Part shown: positions 36,406 through 48,566 of the stretch, one piece after another | Numbering within the stretch: the first letter of the stretch is position 1 | How the letters are laid out: each line of letters opens with the position of its first letter | Assembly (NCBI RefSeq): GCF_023065955.2 | Contig: NW_026623089.1 | Location: 33,696,767 to 33,760,766, forward strand | Reading direction: 5' to 3' | Length of the DNA stretch: 64,000 bases | Source of the DNA: Ursus arctos | Taxonomy: Eukaryota > Chordata > Mammalia > Carnivora > Ursidae | Position numbers and translations under genes: made by a program | Notes under the pieces: generated by a model | Database searches by the model: none | Seen by the model: the letters and a program-made list of their open reading frames with translations, nothing else | What the model was told of the DNA's origin: nothing

Positions 36406-36775
36406 AGACCAAAAGACATGGAAAAATAGCTCAGAGAAACTGTGAAAAGCACAGTGTAACAGCCTGAGAGAATATCCAGGCTACCTTAGTTCCTTTATAA
36501 AGATTTGTTTTAACTCTTCTTTTGGAAAATGGTAATGATATATATGGATCTAGCAATGAACAGTTTATGAAGTGCTTTCTTAGACCTCTGTGCTTTTGTA
36601 ATGCATATAATGGGTTGACAGGACATGGTCAAAATCCACTTTCCTGAACACCAGTTTTACCCAAGATTCTTCTCTTATCCAAACAAAACATGGGTTATGT
36701 GATAGAGTAATATATGAAATTGCTATGCAGTTTTTAAGAGAAAGCTGACTATTTCAAAGAGGATCCTAAGATTTT

Positions 36776-36976
36776 TTTTTTAAGATTTTTATTTATTTAT
36801 TTATTTGACAGAGATAGACAGCCAGCGAGAGAGGGAACACAAGCAGGGGGAGTGGGAGAGGAAGAAGCAGGCTGCCAGCAGAGCAGGGAGCCTGATGCGG
36901 GGCTCGATCCCAGAACGCCAGGATCACGCCCTGAGCCAAAGGCAGACACCTAACGACTGCGCTACCCAGGCGCCCC
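36776..36976 (-). repeat. Young CAN SINE, antisense
   Basis: It runs from T9AAGATTTTTATTTATTTA through 'gacagccagcgagagaggga' to 'gctacccaggcgcccc'. The perfect 17-bp duplication 'gaggatcctaagatttt' lies at 36759-36775 and 36977-36993. The intact ends and low divergence suggest the most recent insertion in the window. The body resembles SINEs I associate with bears and pinnipeds. Confidence 0.96.
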
Positions 36977-37604
36977 GAGGATCCTAAGATTTTAATAAGT
37001 TTTAAGAATGCTCTGTGATCTGTTTCCCTCTGCTTTGGGGGCACTTTGATAGAAAAGTTGAGAATCATGGCCATTCATTTCATTTATTGCAGCCTTATTT
37101 AAAACATAGCAGTATCTTCATTTTCTGAAAAAGGTAAAGGAACTTGCTGGTGTCCTACAGCCAACGAATAGTCATCTATGGCTTATACATAAAGATTATT
37201 CTGCCAGCCAGCCCCTTAATCTAGTGTGACTTCTACTCTTGGATTTTCCCAAAAAGATACTTACGTTTCATTTAGCTTCTTTTGTAACATTAGTTAAATA
37301 ATACTTTATTGATTGTGGAGAATTAGTGCATTTCCAAAAGTGACCAGTTTTACTTTCTAGAACATAGTCTCCCTTGTCAGTGGCAGGAATTTTAACCACC
37401 CTTCCACTCAGGCCTTTAGTATGTGCAGACAGGGAGTCTGAGACTTGAACAAAAACTTGGTATACAGGTGATCCCTAGGTAAAGTTAAGTAGGTGAAACT
37501 CTGCCTTTTCTGTTATCCTCTGCATACTTATACCTTTGTTATCTAACTAAAGGGGTTTTCCCCCCTAAAATAAGTGGTAATAATGAAGTTTTGGGTGGCC
37601 GAAC

Positions 37605-37775
37605 AGATCTGAAAGTAAATCCTAGATCTATCACTTATTTTCTCTGTGACCTTAGACAAGTTACCTGTGTTTTTTTATTTTAAATGGAGTTATTAACCCC
37701 TTCTTTACAAACAGTAAGGACAAGTGTGCAATGCTTCTGTTACCAGACCTGGCAAGAAATACACACCTAACAAAT
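37605..37775 (+). repeat. MIR, sense
   Basis: It contains 'cttattttctctgtgacctt' and 'agacaagttacctgtg'. Confidence 0.7.
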
Positions 37776-37846
37776 GCTAGGCTCTGCTTCTTCCCTCTTT
37801 TCCTCCTCGTCCCCCTTTTTCCCTTTTTGAGTTAGCAGTAATTCTT

Positions 37847-38422
37847 TTTCTTTTTAAATTAGTTTCAGAGGTAGAATTTAGTGATTCATCAGTTGCATAA
37901 AACACCCAGTGCTCATTACATCAAGTACCCTCCTTAATGCCCATCACCCAGTTATCCCATTCCCCCACTCACCTCCCCTCCAGCAGCCCTCTGTTTGTTT
38001 CCTAGAGTTAAGAGTCTCTTACGGTTTTCCTCCCTCTCAATTTTCATCTTATTTTATTTTTCCCTTCCCCTATGTTCATCTGTTTTACTACTGGGTATTT
38101 ATCTAAAGGATACAAACATAGTGATATTTGAAGGGGCACATGCACCCTGATGTTTATAGCAGCAATGTCCACAATAGCCAAAATTTGGAGAGAGCCCAGA
38201 TATCCATCAACAAATGAATGGATAAAGAAGATGTGTGATATATATGTATGTATGTATATACATACATACATAGATTTATATACACAATGGAATATTACTC
38301 AGCCATCAAAAAGAGTGAAATCTTACCATTTGCAGTGACATGGATAGAACTAGAGGGTATAATGCTATAAGCAAAACAAGTCAGAGAAAGATACCATATG
38401 ATTTCACTCATATGGAATTTAA
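37847..38422 (-). mobile_element. L1 3' end with inverted 5' part (twin priming)
   Basis: 37847-38086 is L1 3' UTR in antisense ('cagtgctcattacatcaagt', 'agagttaagagtctcttacg'). 38087-38422 is the adjacent upstream L1 sequence in sense ('actactgggtatttatctaa', 'ataccatatgatttcactca'). The flanking 18-bp duplication is 'gagttagcagtaattctt' at 37829 and 'gagttaacagtaattctt' at 38423, with one mismatch. No intact frame remains. Confidence 0.92.
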
Positions 38423-39639
38423 GAGTTAACAGTAATTCTTAATCCCAGCTGTATGGTCAAAATGGGAATAAAAATAGAAAATTCCTGTGACACTGTACCA
38501 GAGACTGTAATTTAATTTATTTGAACTGTAATTTAATTTATTTGAAACTTGGCTGTGAGTGGTGGGCAAGGGGTGGATGGAAAAGAACAATTAGAAATTA
38601 CCTCTTGGGAGATCCAGTGCCACTCCTCCTTGCCAACGTCTGTCTTTATCTGAGCATGAAGGAATCAAGTAGCATAAGGACTATGCTATGCATTCCCTTC
38701 TATTCTTCCTTCCCTCTCGAAGCATGCTCTGCCTTTATCATTCCCTGAGGTTTTCCCAAGTCCAGGTCAGAAAAGGAAGCTGTTTTGGGGCGGTCAGGGC
38801 AAGGGTGAGGCTAATGAGCAGCATTCCATGTTGCTGGAGCTCTTCCCAAATTCTCAAGTCATTTCTTTTCCATAATTTTCTTCCATGAAGGAACCCTCCT
38901 TCTCACATGATAAGAGCCTTGTTGACAGGGAGGACAAAGGAATGGTGACCAAGGGGCTGGGCCTTTGGTTCTTTTTAGACTCCTGAGCACACTAGCACCC
39001 ATTTATTCATACTTTCTTCTCTCTGTATAATTCCCTACATTATTTTGGAGTTCAAAAATGTAGGATTAGCAAGTATTGTTTGTCCTGAACAGTCTAGAAA
39101 TTGAGTTGTTATATAAAGTTTGAAGAGACCTCATCAGATTTTGACATAGTGGTTCAGAGAAGATGGTTTCTTGAGAACATATGCCAGATATTTGGGTGCA
39201 TACTTCTATAGTAGGCCTGACCTGATCTGGACAGGTTGATCTGTGTAAAATACAAAATACTCTGGCATGTGATGAGAATTCTCAGGACTTTTCTTGATTT
39301 CTTCCCTTTTTTGGTGGGGGGGACAGTTATTCCATGATTTAATAACATTCTACTGAAAGTAAGGTGGTAGTTACTCTCAGTGGAATGCTATTAGGCTACA
39401 GATGTGAAGGTGCATAGACATCACCTGATGTGAGTAGCTGTGGATGCCCACCCTCTACAAGTAGGGAGAGCAGTATAATGCAGAGATTCTTTAGGTTTAC
39501 TTCCAGAGAGATCTTGTTAGACATACAGATTTTGATTGATTTTTTTTCTGCTTTCATGAGGAATTTAGGAAATGGGCTTAGAAGTTCTAAAGTGATTACT
39601 TTGATAACATATCACATATTGAGATTCTTTAAGTAACCT

Positions 39640-40000
39640 ATATGGTAAATGTACTTTGGAAACTAACTTAATACTGAGTATGTGTGGATACAGCAAGATG
39701 ATATAGAGAAGCCTTGAACTTATATTTTGAATGAGATGGGAAAAATAATAGTGCGTGGAAGTGGACTAATGGGGTTAAGGGTTTCTTAGGGTCAGAGAAG
39801 AATAGATGTTAAGACATGGATATCCAGATTCTTATGCTGACCAGATAAGTGTTTATATTATATTGATAGTATGGGAAGAGTGGGTTGAATTGGTGCGACT
39901 GGAATATATGGGTTTGATGTGTAGAATAATAGGTATGAGGATCTGAAAGGTGGTTAGGGGTCAGATGGTGAAGGGCCTTGGATGTTCCCATGAGAAGCTT
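39640..40000 (-). repeat. L2 remnant, antisense
   Basis: It contains 'gatggtgaagggccttggat' and other decayed antisense L2 phrases. Confidence 0.5.
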
Positions 40001-41023
40001 GGGAAAGACAAGTGTTGTCTTACTGGAAAATTAGGTTTATCCAAAGGAGAATGTTCAGGATGATATGGGTTAAGGAAAACCATTTCTTATGAAGAGTAGC
40101 TAACTATATTTTCTTTATAGAAAAGAGAAAACCAAAAAGAGATTAAGCAATGACCTTCAAATAAAAGTGGGATTAGGCTGGGGTCTGTGGTTAAGGATAG
40201 TAGAGAGGCACATGTTAGAAAGAACTTTCTACCTCGTAAGAATGGTCCTACCATAGAGTATAGCTCTTTAGTTTTCTAATCATGTTCTCTGGAACCCCAG
40301 CATCCAAGGAGGTACTTTAAAAGCCACTGTGGGGGAAGGATACATGACAGGTTGGGCTCTGGGTCCTTGTAATGCTTTGGGGAACAGTTATTTCACATCT
40401 GTTGGGGTTCAGCTTTTGAAGGAGAGAGAGTTCTGCTTTAAAAAAAAAAATGACTGGAAGAGGCTGAAGTGTGAGTCTCCTTAGTCTTTTATCTTAACTC
40501 TTGATTTTAAGGTATTCTAGCTGAACCAGGTAGAACACCTTTGTGTTGGTTAAAGAAGGAATTCCTGTTTTGTTTGTGAGATTGATTAAAATCTATAGGT
40601 TTCCTATAAGATTTTGTAAGCAGTGAAGCAGAATATTGCAAAAGTTCAGTTGTTTAGGATGCAGGATACAATTTCATATGTTATTAATGACAATTAGATT
40701 TTTCTGACCAATCCACAAAAATGTCTATTAAAAATACTGATTTTAATTCATAAAATAGCAGTGTAGTGATTAATAGAAAACATTAGTGCTATGGTAGTAA
40801 AAATGAAATAAAACAAAAAAAATTGGAGTGAAAAGTTCCTTTTTATTAAACTTGGATTATGCTGCTAAAAGCAAACACTTAAAGGATGATGAAGTTGTAG
40901 AAATTCTAAAGGGAATTTTTAAGTACTTTCACGGACTTTATAGGTTTGAAATACTGGCTCTTCAGTCTTGCTAAGTTAAGAGTAAGGGCTTTTCAAATGT
41001 CCATGGACTGATGTATTTCTTTA

Positions 41024-41391
41024 CTAGGGCTGTCGTAACAAAATAGCATAGGCTGGATGGTTTAAACAACAGAAATTTATTTTCTCACAGTCTGGAGGCT
41101 GGAAGTCCAAGATTAAGGTGCTGGCAGGGTTGGCTTCTCTTGAGGGCTCTCTCCTTGACTGGCGGATGGCTGTCTTCTTGCTGTGACCTTCCATGGCCTT
41201 TTCTGTGTTCTGAGCATTCTTGGTATCTCCTTTTCTTATAAGGACACCAGTTGTATTGGATTAGAGCTCTACCCTTATGACTTCATTTAACCTTAATTAC
41301 CTCTTTAAAGACCCTGTCTTCAACTAAATCACACTGGGGATGCTTCAGCCTATGTGTTTTGGGGGCACACATTTTAGCCTATAACAACTGA
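41024..41391 (-). mobile_element. MaLR LTR (MST/MLT1-like), antisense
   Basis: It contains 'gctgtcgtaacaaaatagca', 'cagtctggaggctggaagtc', 'cttataaggacaccagttgt' and 'ttttagcctataacaac'. It is a solo LTR with no internal viral region. Confidence 0.75.
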
Positions 41392-41880
41392 TGAGTAGAT
41401 AAATTGTGGTATTTCCATACTATGGAATATTAGTAATGAGAAACAAAACATGCACATATGTAACAACATGGATAAATCTCAAAAACATTAAAGGAAGTCA
41501 AACACATTGATTCTATTAATATGAAGTTGTGGAAGGGGCAAACAAAACTATAGTACAGAAAGCAGATTAAGGGGCACCTGGGTGGCAGGGTTGATTAAGT
41601 GACTGACTCTTGGTTCTGGCTCAGGACGTGATCTTGAGTTTGTGAGATGGAGCCCCACGTTGGCTCTGTGCTCAGTGTAGAGTCTGCTTGAGATTCTCTC
41701 TCCCTCTAAAATAAAATAAATAAATCTTTTCTTAAAAAAGCAGATTAAGTAGGAAGATCAATTGTTCTGTATGATGTAACACAGTGGTGACATGACTATA
41801 TATGATTACCAAAATTGGTCAAACTGTACATTTACAGGGGATGAGTTTTATTGAATGTAAATAATACCTCAACTTAAAGA
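41392..41880 (+). mobile_element. Old L1 fragment, sense, split by a SINE
   Basis: It contains 'aaattgtggtatttccatac', 'aacatggataaatctcaaaa' and, after the SINE, 'gtacatttacaggggatgag'. Confidence 0.75.
41571..41736 (+). repeat. CAN SINE inside an old L1
   Basis: It runs from 'ggggcacctgggtggcaggg' to 'ataaaataaataaatctttt', with 'aaagcagattaa' at 41559 and 41737. Confidence 0.94.
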
Positions 41881-41884
41881 AAGA

Positions 41885-42035
41885 ATAAATGCCTTAGAAC
41901 CAGTGTGGACCTGGATTCAGTCCCAGTTCTGTGTAGCTGAACAACCTGGAGCCAGTCATCCTTTCTGGCCCTCAGTTTACCCATCTGAAAATGTATATTA
42001 TGATAGCTGTTTGTGTTACTTTTTAGGCTTGCAAA
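41885..42035 (+). repeat. MIR, sense
   Basis: It contains 'cctggattcagtcccagttc' and 'ccctcagtttacccatctga'. Confidence 0.75.
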
Positions 42036-42404
42036 TTGAATAGAAAGATTTTTCTGAGAAAAATGGATGAGTCAAAGTGAGAAGGGTAGGAAGAAGAGAT
42101 TTTAAAACATCCAAATACTTTATGTGAATATAACAGTGGAAAATGTATCCCGTCCTTTCAAGCATAATTTTTACCTAAGTTCATATTGTTTGTGGAAAAA
42201 TTGATCACTTTTCAATTATAATTTGCTAGATTTGGGACTCATTGGGCTAAAAGTGTCTTCCCTGCCATTATAAAGACAAAGAGGAGGAGCATTTATGGGA
42301 CAAACTCCATCACTCCTGCTCTTTGGGAATTATCTAATTAGGGAAAGAAGGGGGTATTTTTGTACAAATTTTAAGATCTTACCCCATCTTAGGTGGAATT
42401 TTTT

Positions 42405-42608
42405 AAAAGATCCCTCCCTCCTTCCCTTTCTTTCAGAGAGAGAGAGCACAAGCAGAGGGAGGGGTGGAGGGAGAGAGAGAGAGCATCTCAAGTGGACTCT
42501 GTGCTGAGTGCAGAGCCCAACTCAGGGCTTGATCTCACGACCCTGAGATCTGACCTGAGCTGAAACCAAGAGTCAGACGCTTAACTGACTGAGTCACTCA
42601 GGCGCCCC
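42405..42608 (-). repeat. CAN SINE, antisense
   Basis: It runs from 'aaaagatccctccctccttc' to 'gagtcactcaggcgcccc'. The flanks 'aggtggaattttt' and 'gggtgggattttt' form the duplication. Confidence 0.92.
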
Positions 42609-42736
42609 TTGGGTGGGATTTTTTTATTTTTTGTATGACTTAGATGGAAGCTGAAAGGGACCATTAGATGTTTCAATAGAATTTAATTTTGTATACTGAA
42701 ATGATATTCAAAACATAAGTTTACAAGGGTTTTTTT

Positions 42737-42916
42737 GTTTTTTGTTTTTTTAAGAGAGAGAGAGGTGAGGGGAAGGGCAGAGGGAGAGATAATCTTAAGC
42801 AGGCTCCACATCCCGTGTGGAGCCCAATGTGGGACTTGATCCTACAACCCTAAGATCATGACCTGAGCTGAAATCAAGAGTCAGACACTTAATTGACTGT
42901 GCCAGCCAGGTGCCCC
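42737..42916 (-). repeat. CAN SINE, antisense
   Basis: It has a T-rich head and ends 'gtgccagccaggtgcccc'. The flanking duplication 'aagtttacaaggg' is at 42717 and 42917. Confidence 0.94.
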
Positions 42917-43162
42917 AAGTTTACAAGGGGTTTTTAAGAAACTGATTTTATTACAAGGAAAGTAATTAACAATTTGTTCCTAGAGTTGACTTCTAACCGT
43001 CTTGACAGATATTTCCAGGCTAGTTAGTAAAATGTTGTACTAAGGTCTTTATATCTTGTTCATTTGTTTTACATCAGTACAGGATCCCAGGGACTCTGCT
43101 TAAGTTCCTGAAATGGTGCATGCTACTTTGATACACAATAGAATAGAGATCTTTCTCTGTCC

Positions 43163-43187
43163 TGCTTCCCTTTCCCTCTCTCTCCTC

Positions 43188-43221
<34 letters not shown>
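43163..43221. repeat. (TC)n microsatellite
   Basis: About 59 bp of CT-rich sequence ending in a pure CT run. Confidence 0.95.
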
Positions 43222-43724
43222 ATTTTTGAGCCTCTGTGGTGGAATCTGTTTATGTTGTTACTCTGCTTAGAGAAACTTCAGCATATTTGGGTGAATCCAT
43301 GTGGCTGAAGAATTAGTTTAGATTTTAAAATCAGATCATAACACGCTCTTGGGGAATCATATGGATGAATGCAGCCATTTAAGACTCAGTGCAGGCCAAG
43401 TCATAAAGAGTAACAGATGATCCATTTTATTTTGTTGCCTCATATGCCTAATAAACCATAACATTTACATGAAAGTATCATTCACAACGTACTAGTCACT
43501 GATCACATAAGCTTATTTTTAGAATAACTCTGGCATATCCCATTGTAAAATACATGTACCTTTTCATATTTATTGTGATGGATGAAAAATCTTTAATGTT
43601 TTCAATTTTAAATTATGCAGATTTAAGATTTAAAGACTATAAAAATGTTAGCATTATGGATTTTCTACATTAGTCTTATAACCTTTTATCTTAGTGAAAC
43701 AATCTAAAATGTTTGTGTTTTGTT

Positions 43725-43930
43725 TTTTATTGAACTATAACATACGTACCAAATAATGCACAAATTATAAATATATAAGTTAATGTATTATTACAAGTTG
43801 AACACACCCATATAACCAGTACCTAGATCAAGACCAAAACATTAGCAACACCCCAGAACTCCCGCTTAGTCTGCCTTCTGGTTAATACCCCTAGCCAAGG
43901 GTAACCATTACCATGACTTCTAAAAATTAA
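43725..43930 (-). mobile_element. Old L1 fragment, antisense
   Basis: It contains 'tattgaactataacatacgt' and 'gtacctagatcaagaccaaa'. Confidence 0.75.
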
Positions 43931-44429
43931 ATGTAACTTTTTATGAGTTCTAAAAGTAATACATATGAAATGGTAAAAAGAATTTTATCTGTAATGATGA
44001 TGATGGTTGACAAATAACAAAGTTATTGGAGAAACTATTTAAGACTTTGAAAGTATATCATACCGTCTTACATCTGGTATAAAACTGTACTAGCATAAGA
44101 CGTATTATGCAGATGGTATTAGTCATATTTACTCCCCCTTTTTTTATGTGGGATCGTTTTGTGTCAATCCATGTAAGTTTATGTGTCTGATATTCTTGTT
44201 TAAAAGTCATATTTGTTCTCAAGGGAAAGCACTATTTTTGTGCTCCCAAATTTCTCTCCGTGATGTTCATTTCATTATCTTTCCCTTAGGGAAGAGGTTG
44301 ACTCTAATTAGTCTATTTGCAAGTGGCCTTCATATGAGCAAATTTTTAATCACCAACAGAGGTGGCATATATTCCAAAGGCCATCAAGGCATGTGTTACT
44401 CCTTCCCTAGATTACACACTCAGCTAACA

Positions 44430-44785
44430 AACCTGTATTTGTTGAATACCAGCTTGGTACAGAGCATTCTACCAAGTGCATGAGAGGATATTAAAAGCAA
44501 TACAAGATATTGACCTTGCCCTCTAGGAATTTAATAGTACTGTGAGGTGGTTGCAAGTGTGAACTCTGGAGCTGGAGTGCTTAGATTCATATTCCAAGTC
44601 CTCCACTTCCTTGCTGTAAGATTTTAGGCAAGTTACTTAATTCTGTGTCCCATTTTCTTCATCTATAAGAAGAGGCTAATAAGAATTCTTATGTCATAAA
44701 GTTATCAGTTGTATTAAATGGCATTAATACATGTAAAGCATTTGAACTATTCTGGTACATAGCAAGTACTCATTAAGTGGTAGCT
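44430..44785 (+). repeat. L2 and MIR remnants
   Basis: 44430-44530 is an antisense L2-like phrase ('accttgccctctaggaattt'). 44535-44785 is a sense MIR ('ggcaagttacttaattctgt', 'gtacatagcaagtactcatt'). Confidence 0.7.
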
Positions 44786-45475
44786 GCTATAATAATAACC
44801 ACCATAGGGATCATAGATAAAATACTGAAATTAGAACCAGGGTAGCACATAATTAAATTCCACAATGAATGATGAAAGCACACTGAAGCATCTCACATCA
44901 CCACTTTAAATTGGCTACCTATCCCATATGTTGTCTTGCCCCCATATCCGTCACCAGGCCAATGTGAGCCAGTTTACTGTTTGTGATTAGAAATGGAAAA
45001 AGAAAAAAAAATCCATAAAAATCATGAATTATTTAAGGAAGCTTTGACTAAAACTCCCAAGTATGTCTTTTGCAAGTCTTACCCACTCCCCAACTCAGGA
45101 TGCTCCACCTCACCCCAGGACTGGATCTATTCACTTCATGTTCTCTATTACCTGAAAATTTGGCAGTTGAAGACTCGAGTGAACAGCATTCTCATTTATC
45201 TTTTAGGGGTGTTAAGGTCTGATGAGTCATTTGTACCTTAGTATTGTAATCAGATTCTTTTTCATTGAGCATCTGGCCAGAAATCAGATATAATGAAAGA
45301 ATGGGAATTTGTTGTTTGGGAGAGAAATGAGTAATTTTGAAATACAGAATGTTTTATTTCCTCTCTAAATAAAGGTTTGCAGTGGGGGGTGTTGGGCAGT
45401 ATGACATCATTGGGCATGGGAATGGGGGAAGGGACAAAGAAATAATGGTATGATATCAAAACATACTTAATCTCT

Positions 45476-45698
45476 CTCTTTTTTAAAGGATTTTATTTAT
45501 TTATTTGAGAGAGAGAGCGCACGAGAGACAGAGAGGGGAGAAAGCTCAAGCAGGGGTAGGGGCAGAGGGAGAGAATTCAAGCAAACCCAGTGCTGAGAGT
45601 AGAGCCCAACATGGGGCTCGACCCCACAACCCCAAGATTATGACGTGAGCTGAAATCAAGAATTGAATGCTCTGCTGACTGAGCCACCCAAATGCCCC
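45476..45698 (-). repeat. CAN SINE, antisense
   Basis: It runs from 'aaaggattttatttatttat' to 'gagccacccaaatgccc', flanked by 'catacttaatctct' at 45462 and 45699. Confidence 0.95.
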
Positions 45699-45954
45699 CA
45701 TACTTAATCTCTTTTTAAGTGTTGTCTATTAGTATTAACTCACCCATGTTATTATAAATGAAGTAGGCTTTTTGGGGGCCAAACTAGGAAACTAACTACC
45801 ATTTATTATACATTCTGTGGGGAGATGAATTCCATGTTCTACATAATGAAAAGTATTAAAGTTCCTTAATTTTTTTTTTTTTGGTAATATGTTCCTTTTG
45901 TAACTGATGTAAGCGGTACTGCTATGTAAATTCAGAAGAGATTGTGTTTTTTAA

Positions 45955-46150
45955 TTTTTAAATTTTTTAAAGATTTTATTTATTTGACACAGAGAAAGAA
46001 CACAGCAGGGAGAGTGGCAGGCAGAGGGAGAGGGAGACGCAGGCTCTCAGCTGAGCAGGGAGCCCAATGTGGGGCTCGATCCTATTACCCTGGGATCATG
46101 ACCTGAGCTGAAGGCAGATGCTTAACTGACTGAGCCACCCAGGTGCCCCA
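45955..46150 (-). repeat. CAN SINE, antisense
   Basis: It runs from 'ttttaaagattttatttatt' to 'gagccacccaggtgcccc'. The duplication 'agattgtgtttttta' / 'agattgtgtgttttta' flanks it. Confidence 0.94.
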
Positions 46151-46911
46151 AGATTGTGTGTTTTTAAGTTGAGAGTTATAGTGGTGGAAGGAGTTAGGGA
46201 GAAAGTAGGGCTTGAACTGGAAAATCCTTTTTACTATTTATGTCATGGGAAAGTGAAGAGGCCAAATGTGTGTAGGTGAGGGTATGATGTCTGAAGAAAA
46301 GAGGGAACTGGCAGAAGATGAGATTGGCCACCTGGTATTTCAACTTTCTAGCTGAAAAAGTCTGAATTCTTTTTCTAGGAGAGAAATAGTTTTCTTACTA
46401 CCTTATACTGTATATGTCACCACAAATTATCTTTGTTTTTTGTTTTGATTTGTGTTAAGCTAATATTATAACATGTCATGCCTTAAAAAATGAATTAAAG
46501 TTCTCATTTATTTGATAGACCTCGAGTTTTCAAATTTGAAAAACTTTCTACTTTGAAAGTTATTTTAGATGACAGGATCTCCTAGCAATTTATGTATGAT
46601 ACCAGTCTAGCTCTATTAAATGTTGTAATAATGTGTTCTGTGGGCCTTGAGTTTTGAAAGGGAAGAAAATCTTCAAAGCATTCTCTTTTTCAACCTGACC
46701 TGGATGTACCTAGTACCTTAATCCCTTTCTACTTTTTCAATTCACATCTCAGGTGAAAAGATGTTGTTTTCTCCCTATCTGTGCTACTGCATGGAAAGTA
46801 AATGGGGAGATCATGAGAAGCTTCACTGAAATTTTCACACAAACATATTCTGTAAAACCAGAGTTAATTGTGTGTAGAATTTCTATGTGGTTTTCAGGGG
46901 ACTCTATTTAT

Positions 46912-46915
<4 letters not shown>

Positions 46916-46949
<34 letters not shown>

Positions 46950-46972
46950 GTGTGTGTGTGTGCGTGTGTGTG
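46916..46972. repeat. (GT)n microsatellite
   Basis: About 57 bp of GT repeats with two interruptions, 450 nt before the microexon. Confidence 0.96.
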
Positions 46973-47419
46973 AGGAAATTTAGAATGACCACCACATGCT
47001 ACAGTTTTTAACTTAGAATGAATGAATTTTCTTTAAAGTGATGTCTGATGGTAATTTATAGCACAAATGAAGATTTATAAATCAGAAAAAAATTTTTTGA
47101 AGAACTCTATTTATCTATATCTGATATAGATAATGGACCACAGTATAAATCCTTATAAAACTGTGTAACTTAAGCACCCATTGTATCTTTTCCAGTGGCT
47201 GCCATATCCAGGTGAATTTCTCTTTGTGAGTGTGTTTTAACTTGTGCTTCATAAAGGTTTTTTTTTTTTAATATAATATCTCTGCCGTCAGGTTGAACAG
47301 TATCTCCAGATTAATTAATACTGAAAATACTTAGAAAAGGTTTATATGAATATTTTTTTACTTCTAAATTCACCATTTTGATACAGATACCCATGGTTTT
47401 CTTCTGTGTTTACATGCAG

Positions 47420-47443
47420 CCAGGAGCTATGGGCGGAGACGAG
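47420..47443 (+). CDS. CPEB3: CPEB3 24-nt microexon (8 residues)
   Basis: The exon reads CC AGG AGC TAT GGG CGG AGA CGA G between an ATGCAG acceptor and a GTAAAT donor. With the upstream base A and the downstream GT it gives TRSYGRRRG. Skipping it joins A to GT, giving a serine in place of the cassette, so the frame is kept. CPEB2, CPEB3 and CPEB4 share a neuronal cassette of this kind. It adds a basic patch just before SSLFPFED and can create basophilic kinase sites (R-x-x-S). A TGC lies immediately before the acceptor AG, which resembles the UGC context used by SRRM4 at neuronal microexons; that regulatory link is inference. Confidence 0.93.
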
Positions 47444-48139
47444 GTAAATTTTTTTTTAATGAGATCTTTTGCTTGCCAAATTGTGAGTAAATATGAGTGT
47501 GTGCGTGTTTATACCGTGTGTGTGTAAAACAATAATTATTGTATGGTATGATGTTCTAGCTTATTTTAGCAAAATAATTCTCATCACTTCGTTATAGTTA
47601 TTTTTTGTTGTTAGTTGGTAGTTTGTTCTTTTAATCCTAATGTAGACATAGCCAAGACTATTTCTACCTGGAAATTTTTGTTACATGGTTTATTATGAAT
47701 AATCTTGAGAGAATAAAGGCCAAGCATACATATGTTTTTGTCCTTTATTTGCAGTGTTCTTTTCATACTACTTAGAAGGCAAAAGTTAGGTTTTAGAGGG
47801 CAATTCTTGGTTTTAGTAGGTTGACTGGTGAATTCTTCTGTGTTATATCCAGAGGCAGATTTACCTTGAAGATAAAGAAGCCTAAGTTTCAGGGACCCTC
47901 ACTTTCAAGGGGATCCCCTCCAAGTTCTTAACCTTATCTTTGTGTTCTTTTTCTTGAAGTGGATCCCCAACTTATATAGGCTCTAAGCCCCATAAAACTT
48001 GCATCCTCTCCTGATCACACCCAAACAAAATAATGTTGCTTTTATTTGTGTAATGCTGTTACCTTTCTAAAGCATTTCCATATCTGTAATTCATTCAAAT
48101 AGCTTTATGAAGTAAGTAAGCTAAGCCTAATGTAGTGTT

Positions 48140-48330
48140 TCAACGGAGTATGAGACTTAGGGTCAAAGACCTAGGTTGTCATCACTGCCTTATTACTTCT
48201 GTCTGGTATCATCATCTGTAAATTATGAGGTAATAAAACCAATCTTGTCCAACTTTGAGCGTTAGTGAAGTTATAGTGTAAAAAACGGGAGAGGAAAACC
48301 TATTCATGTACACTAAAAGCATTCCACAAA
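48140..48330 (+). repeat. MIR remnant, sense
   Basis: It contains 'ggtatcatcatctgtaaatt' and 'ccaactttgagcgttagtga'. Confidence 0.6.
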
Positions 48331-48364
48331 TGTAAGTTGCTTTGAAAGGACTCACTTTCATTTC

Positions 48365-48566
48365 TTTTTTTTTAAGATTCTATTTTTATTTATATTTATT
48401 TGAGAGAGAGTGGGGGAAGGGGGAGAGGGGAAAGGAGAGAGGGATAAGCAGACGCTGTGCTGAGCGCAGAGCCTGACGTGGGGCTCGATCTGACAATCCT
48501 GTGACCATGACCTGAGCCAAAACCAAGGGTTGGACACTTAACCAACTGAGCCACCCAGGTGCCCCA
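48365..48566 (-). repeat. CAN SINE, antisense
   Basis: It runs from T9AAGATTCTATTTTTATTT to 'gagccacccaggtgcccc'. I could not identify a duplication. Confidence 0.93.

Larger units (their letters stand above)
29553..47419 (+). other. CPEB3: CPEB3 intron (17,867 nt)
   Basis: The donor is GTAAGT at 29553 and the acceptor is ATGCAG ending at 47419. It is the largest complete intron here. It contains MER5A-like and hAT-type remnants right after the exon, several MIR and L2 copies, an L1 with a 5' inversion at 37847-38422, a MaLR LTR at 41024-41391, L1M fragments and seven SINEs. Stretches such as 30100-31400, 31570-33500 and 34500-36190 show no gene that I can support. Confidence 0.88.

Noticed and set aside
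38521..38748. 75-residue frame after the twin-primed L1
   Set aside because: Starts in duplicated AT-rich text, shows no motif and has no supporting splice sites.
44148..44483. 111-residue frame in the long intron
   Set aside because: No motif, composition of random AT-rich intron, no splice context or relation to CPEB3.
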